A DNA stretch of 26,372 bases from Burkholderiales bacterium. Lineage in GTDB: Bacteria > Pseudomonadota > Gammaproteobacteria > Burkholderiales > Burkholderiaceae. The stretch spans positions 1 to 26,372 of the forward strand of contig CANBQJ010000029.1 in NCBI GenBank assembly GCA_947371645.1, written 5' to 3'. This document shows, one piece after another, positions 23,524 to 26,372 of the stretch (within the stretch, counting starts at the first letter, position 1; each line of letters opens with the position of its first letter). Made by a program: the position numbers and the translations under genes. The notes beneath the pieces were generated by a model. The model did no database searches. It worked only from the letters and a program-made list of their open reading frames with translations, and was not told the origin of the DNA.

Positions 23524-24762
23524 GTGGCCGCCGCATTGCCCACCTTGTCCGCCCCTGCAGACCGTCGCCTCATCGCCCACCTCGACATGGACGCCTTCTA
23601 TGCGTCCGTTGAGTTGTTGCGCTACCCCGAGCTGCGCGGCCAGCCCGTCGTGATCGGCGGTGGCCGGCGCCACCAGCCCGAACTGCAGGCCGATGGCAGT
23701 CGCCACTTCGCCCGCCTGCGCGACTACGCCGGGCGCGGCGTCATCACCACCGCCACCTACCCGGCGCGCGCCCTGGGCGTGCATTCCGGCATGGGCCTGA
23801 TGAAGGCCGCCGCCCTGGCGCCTGACGCCGTGCTCCTGCCGGTCGACTTTGACCAGTACCGCCACCATTCGCGCCTGTTCAAGGCCGCTGTGCACGCCAT
23901 CGCGCCGCAGCTGGAAGACCGCGGCATCGACGAGATCTACCTGGACCTCACGGAGGTGCCCGGCGCCCAGGACACACGTGAAGAAGACCCCTGGTGGGGC
24001 GCCCGCGAACTGGCCAAGCGCTTGAAGCAAGCGGTGTTCGACGCCACGGGCCTGAGCTGCTCGATCGGCGTCACGCCCAACAAGTTGCTGGCCAAGCTCT
24101 GCTCCGACCTGGACAAGCCCGATGGCCTCACCATGCTGCGCCATGACGACATCCCCGCGCGCATCTGGCCCCTGCCCGCGGGACGCATCAACGGCATCGG
24201 CCCCAAGGCCCAGGCGCGCTTGAAAGACCTGGGCATCCACACCATCGGCGAGCTGGCCGCCACCGATGTGGCCACCCTGGTGCAGGCCTTCGGCACCCAG
24301 ACCGGCATGTGGATGCACCACGCCGCCCACGGCCGTGACGAGCGCCCGCTGGTGACCTGGCGCGAGCCCAAATCCATCAGCCGCGAGACCACCTTCGAGC
24401 GCGACCTCCACCCCCGCGACGACCGGGACACCCTGGGGCCGCTGTTCACCCGCCTGTGCGAGCAGCTCGCTGCCGACCTGCTGCGCAAGGGCTACAGCGG
24501 CCGCACGGTGGGCGTGAAGCTGCGCTACACCGACTTCCGCATCGTCACGCGCAGCATCACCTTGCCGCAGGCCACGCGCGACGCCGCCACCATCCGCCTG
24601 TGGGCCGGGCGGTGCATCAAGACCGCCCCGCTGGACCGCCGCCTGCGCCTGCTGGGCGTGAAGATGGAGTCGCTGCAAGCAGGCGAGGGCCAAAACGCGG
24701 CGAACGCCGCCACCGTGGCCCAGGCCAGCGAATCCCTGCCCCTGTTTGACGACGCCCCATGA
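23524..24762 (+). CDS. dinB: DNA polymerase IV (Y-family translesion polymerase)
   Basis: DinB (412 aa) copies past DNA lesions and works with the beta clamp. Palm catalytic residues are visible: Asp21 in HLDMDAFYASVE and Asp136-Glu137 in GIDEIYLDL. Other family motifs: YPARALGVHSGM, SIGVTPNKLLAKLCSDLDKP, and the HhH region INGIGPKAQARLKDLGI. About 20 extra residues lie between VVIGGG and RGVITT (about 48-70) compared with E. coli DinB, as I recall in other Burkholderiales DinB. The C-terminus SLPLFDD is a likely beta-clamp-binding motif. The start is GTG 23524 (no ATG before the catalytic motif); TTG codons at 23536 or 23545 are alternatives. No Shine-Dalgarno or LexA box is seen. It overlaps the ferredoxin gene by 4 bp. 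Confidence 0.95.
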   Translation: MAAALPTLSAPADRRLIAHLDMDAFYASVELLRYPELRGQPVVIGGGRRHQPELQADGSRHFARLRDYAGRGVITTATYPARALGVHSGMGLMKAAALAPDAVLLPVDFDQYRHHSRLFKAAVHAIAPQLEDRGIDEIYLDLTEVPGAQDTREEDPWWGARELAKRLKQAVFDATGLSCSIGVTPNKLLAKLCSDLDKPDGLTMLRHDDIPARIWPLPAGRINGIGPKAQARLKDLGIHTIGELAATDVATLVQAFGTQTGMWMHHAAHGRDERPLVTWREPKSISRETTFERDLHPRDDRDTLGPLFTRLCEQLAADLLRKGYSGRTVGVKLRYTDFRIVTRSITLPQATRDAATIRLWAGRCIKTAPLDRRLRLLGVKMESLQAGEGQNAANAATVAQASESLPLFDDAP

Positions 24763-25055
24763 GCGACGCCCGCGAACCCCTGCTCACCCTGCTGCCGGGC
24801 GGCCTGCAATGCCCGGTGGCGCCAGGCCAGAGCCTGCTGGAAGCCGCCCTCGCTGCCGGCGTCCAGATGCGGCGTTCCTGCCGCAACGGCACCTGCCGCG
24901 TCTGCCTGTGCCGCATCGCCCAGGGTCAGGTGCACTACCGGGTGGAGTGGCCCGGCCTGAGCCCGGATGAAAAGGACGAAGGCTGGACCTTGCCCTGCGT
25001 GGCCCTGGCCGATGGCGATGTGAGCCTGATCGCGCCCAATCCCCAGCCCGAGTGA
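24759..25055 (+). CDS. 2Fe-2S ferredoxin-like protein
   Basis: A 98-aa plant-type [2Fe-2S] ferredoxin. The cluster ligands are Cys41, Cys46, Cys49 and Cys80 in the pattern C-x4-C-x2-C-x30-C (SCRNGTCRVC ... TLPC); Cys18 and Cys51 are extra. The start overlaps the dinB stop (ATGA), so translation is probably coupled to dinB; no separate Shine-Dalgarno is seen. It presumably carries electrons, but its reductase and acceptor are not nearby. The stop codon lies inside a perfect GTGACGTCAC palindrome (25052-25061). Confidence 0.9.
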   Translation: MSDAREPLLTLLPGGLQCPVAPGQSLLEAALAAGVQMRRSCRNGTCRVCLCRIAQGQVHYRVEWPGLSPDEKDEGWTLPCVALADGDVSLIAPNPQPE

Positions 25056-25244
25056 CGTCACCTGGGCACGCAGGGCGCGCGCTTTACAAACCCTTTGCAC
25101 ACCCTGTGTCAGCCTTGACAAAGAGCGGGCCGTTGAAACCACAAGGCGCTGCGAAACCCGATGAACACAGGGCAAAACGCAAAGCCGAGACCCCAAGCCG
25201 AATTGATGTGCACACGCTGCACCCCCGCTGAAAAGGACCTGAAC
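25056..25244. other. Intergenic region before the secreted repeat protein
   Basis: 189 bp. It holds the GTGACGTCAC palindrome at its left edge (25052-25061) and a consensus -35-like TTGACA at 25115-25120, but no TATAAT-like partner at 16-18 bp. The Shine-Dalgarno AAGGA (25233-25237) for the next gene is at its right end. No terminator for the ferredoxin transcript is evident. Confidence 0.45.
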
Positions 25245-25712
25245 ATGACCCGCACCACCGCTCGCCTGACCGTGATCTCCACCCTGCTGGCCTCGCTGGC
25301 CGCCGTGTCCATCGGCGCCCATGCACAAGGCACCGCACCGGCCCCCGCACCTGTTGCCACCACCGCACCGGCTGCCACCCCGGCCAGCCCTGAAGTCAAG
25401 CATGACCGCAAGGAACTGCGCCGCGACCGCAAGGACATCGCTGCCGACAAGGCCGATGTGGCCCGTGACCAGAAGGAGCTGGCCCATGACCGCATGGAGC
25501 GCAACGTGGACCAGCGCAAGGAAGACGCGGCTGTGGCCAAGGGCAACACCGCCGCAGCCCAGAAGTTCGAAGCCAAGCGCGAAGCCGAGCAAAAGGAAGT
25601 GAACCACGACAAGCACGAGATGCACCACGACCAGGCCGACCTGCACCACGACCGCATGGAGCGTCACCACGACCGCAAGGAACTGGCGCACGACAAGGCC
25701 GCCAAGAAGTGA
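25245..25712 (+). CDS. Secreted Asp/His/Lys/Arg-rich repeat protein, unknown function
   Basis: A 155-aa exported protein of unknown function. ATG 25245 was chosen over longer frames because it has a well-placed Shine-Dalgarno (AAGGA, 25233-25237) and begins a clean Sec signal peptide (MTRTTARLTVISTLLASLAA, cleavage after AHA, residue 27). A Pro/Ala linker (TAPAPAPVATTAPAATPASP) follows. The mature part is a set of roughly seven-residue units with the core hydrophobic/His-Asp-basic, such as HDRKELRRDRKDIAADKADV and HHDRMERHHDRKELAHDKAA. The pattern predicts a long, highly charged helix or coiled coil. His and Asp density suggests metal or polyanion binding, but that is only inference. It is a single-gene unit, followed by a hairpin. 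Confidence 0.8.
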   Translation: MTRTTARLTVISTLLASLAAVSIGAHAQGTAPAPAPVATTAPAATPASPEVKHDRKELRRDRKDIAADKADVARDQKELAHDRMERNVDQRKEDAAVAKGNTAAAQKFEAKREAEQKEVNHDKHEMHHDQADLHHDRMERHHDRKELAHDKAAKK

Positions 25713-25724
25713 GCCTGGCCTGAT

Positions 25725-25772
25725 CGCCTGAAACAGGCGGCCGGCGCATGACAGGGGTCTGCGCCGGCCGCC
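25725..25772 (+). terminator. Overlapping hairpins after the repeat protein gene
   Basis: A perfect 12-bp GC stem (GGCGGCCGGCGC, 25736-25747, with GCGCCGGCCGCC, 25761-25772; 13-nt loop) lies 23 bp after the stop. A smaller hairpin, CGCCTG-AAA-CAGGCG (25725-25739), shares bases with its left arm, so the two cannot form together. There is no U-tract, so this is a terminator-like or 3'-stabilising structure. Confidence 0.6.
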
Positions 25773-25788
25773 GCACTTGCGGGCTTGA

Positions 25789-25794
25789 GATAAT
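25789..25794 (+). promoter_or_regulatory. -10-like box, leaderless start of the glycosyltransferase
   Basis: GATAAT ends exactly 6 nt before ATG 25801. As for the DUF748 gene, transcription would start at the ATG itself and no Shine-Dalgarno is present. No clear -35. Confidence 0.4.
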
Positions 25795-25800
25795 CCCCGC

Positions 25801-26372
25801 ATGACGCCGACCGCATCCCCCGCACGCAGCCAGCCCCCGCGCCTGAGCTGCGTCATCCCTTGCTACAACGAAGCCCCCAACCTGCGCCTGCTCTTGCCCG
25901 TGCTGGCGCAAGCGCTGGGCGGGTGCACCGCCGAGTGGGAAGTGGTGCTCGTCAACGACGGCAGCCGCGACGACACGGCCGCCGTCTTCGACGAATGGAC
26001 GCAGCAACCGGGCTTTCGCGGCATCGAGTTCTCCCGCAACTTCGGCAAGGAAGCCGCGCTCACCGCCGGCCTGCAGGCGGCCAATGGCGACGTCGTTGTG
26101 CTGATGGATGCCGACTTGCAGCACCCGCCCGAACTGGTCGCCGACATGGTCCGGCACTGGCAAGGCGGTGCCGACGTGGTCTACGCCCTGCGCGCCAACC
26201 GCGACGACGAGAGCCTCTTCAAGCAGCTGGGCACCCGGGCCTTTTACCGCCTGATCAACGCCAAGTCGCGCTTCCAGGTGCCGCCCGATGCCGGGGACTT
26301 CCGCCTCATGGACCGCTCGGTCGTCGACGCCCTGCTGGCCCTGCCCGAGCGCAACCGCTTCATGAAGGGCCT
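25801..26372 (+). CDS. GT2 family glycosyltransferase, DPM1/GtrB-like (partial)
   Basis: The first 190 codons of a glycosyltransferase cut by the window edge. The GT-A fold motifs are clear: LSCVIPCYNEAPNLRLLLP at the start, VVLVNDGSRDDT, IEFSRNFGKEAALTAGLQAA, the metal-binding VVLMDADLQHPPEL, and DAGDFRLMDRSVV with RNRFMKG. This set is typical of dolichol-phosphate-mannose-synthase-like enzymes (GtrB, ArnC, YkoT), which transfer a sugar from a nucleotide donor to undecaprenyl phosphate at the inner membrane. Related enzymes usually have two C-terminal membrane helices, which would lie beyond the window. ATG 25801 is the only sensible start. Confidence 0.92.
   Translation, partial: MTPTASPARSQPPRLSCVIPCYNEAPNLRLLLPVLAQALGGCTAEWEVVLVNDGSRDDTAAVFDEWTQQPGFRGIEFSRNFGKEAALTAGLQAANGDVVVLMDADLQHPPELVADMVRHWQGGADVVYALRANRDDESLFKQLGTRAFYRLINAKSRFQVPPDAGDFRLMDRSVVDALLALPERNRFMKG

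Noticed and set aside
25390..25700. CRISPR-like or tandem DNA repeat array
   Set aside because: The similarity is at the protein level (H-D-R/K heptads) in one open frame; DNA units vary in length and sequence.

Overview
This is a very GC-rich window with dense coding, frequent GTG/TTG start codons and little intergenic space. Gene content (PA2778/PA2779 pair, DUF748 AsmA-like protein, RHH-less PutA, beta-proteobacterial DinB with an insertion) suggests a member of the Burkholderiales, most likely the Comamonadaceae / Sphaerotilaceae (Rubrivivax-Leptothrix-Aquabacterium) group. The species cannot be named from the sequence alone.

Layout. Bases 1-451 hold no convincing complete gene, but contain a 22-bp copy of the 3' end of a tRNA-Pro gene (228-249). 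This looks like the distal attachment-site scar of an integrated element lying to the left of the window. Bases 452-3211 encode a large lipoprotein with BACON-like repeats, a TIG-like domain and a beta-propeller-like region. Convergent to it are terC (YjbE type) and a CLC-F type fluoride/proton antiporter gene (3212-5256). Then come the PA2779 and PA2778 family pair (membrane protein and lipoprotein cysteine peptidase, 5369-6826), and a small membrane-anchored protein with a WYL-like segment (6937-7461). putA (7523-11173) is divergent from a large DUF748/AsmA-like envelope protein (11302-15282), which is closed by a strong bidirectional terminator.

The regulatory centre of the window is 15283-21735. 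A 903-aa protein with an OmpR/CadC-type winged helix, an NTPase and helical repeats is followed 26 bp later by a 1139-aa protein with SAM, class III nucleotide cyclase, AAA ATPase and TPR-like regions. The promoter region of the pair carries three CTGAA repeats at an exact 11-bp period, the spacing expected for tandem winged-helix binding. A flavin-dependent oxidoreductase gene overlaps the cyclase gene tail-to-tail by 41 bp.

The right end (23163-26372) carries an orphan mini flagellar-rod-like protein, DNA polymerase IV coupled by an ATGA overlap to a 2Fe-2S ferredoxin, a secreted Asp/His/Lys-rich repeat protein, and the start of a GT2 glycosyltransferase cut by the window edge. Two genes (DUF748 and GT2) show a -10-like hexamer exactly 6 nt before the ATG and no Shine-Dalgarno, consistent with leaderless mRNAs.

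The best candidates for something undescribed are the tandem wHTH-ATPase / SAM-cyclase-ATPase module with its 11-bp iterons, and the tRNA-Pro scar at the left edge. All functions are inferred from sequence; no database search was possible.
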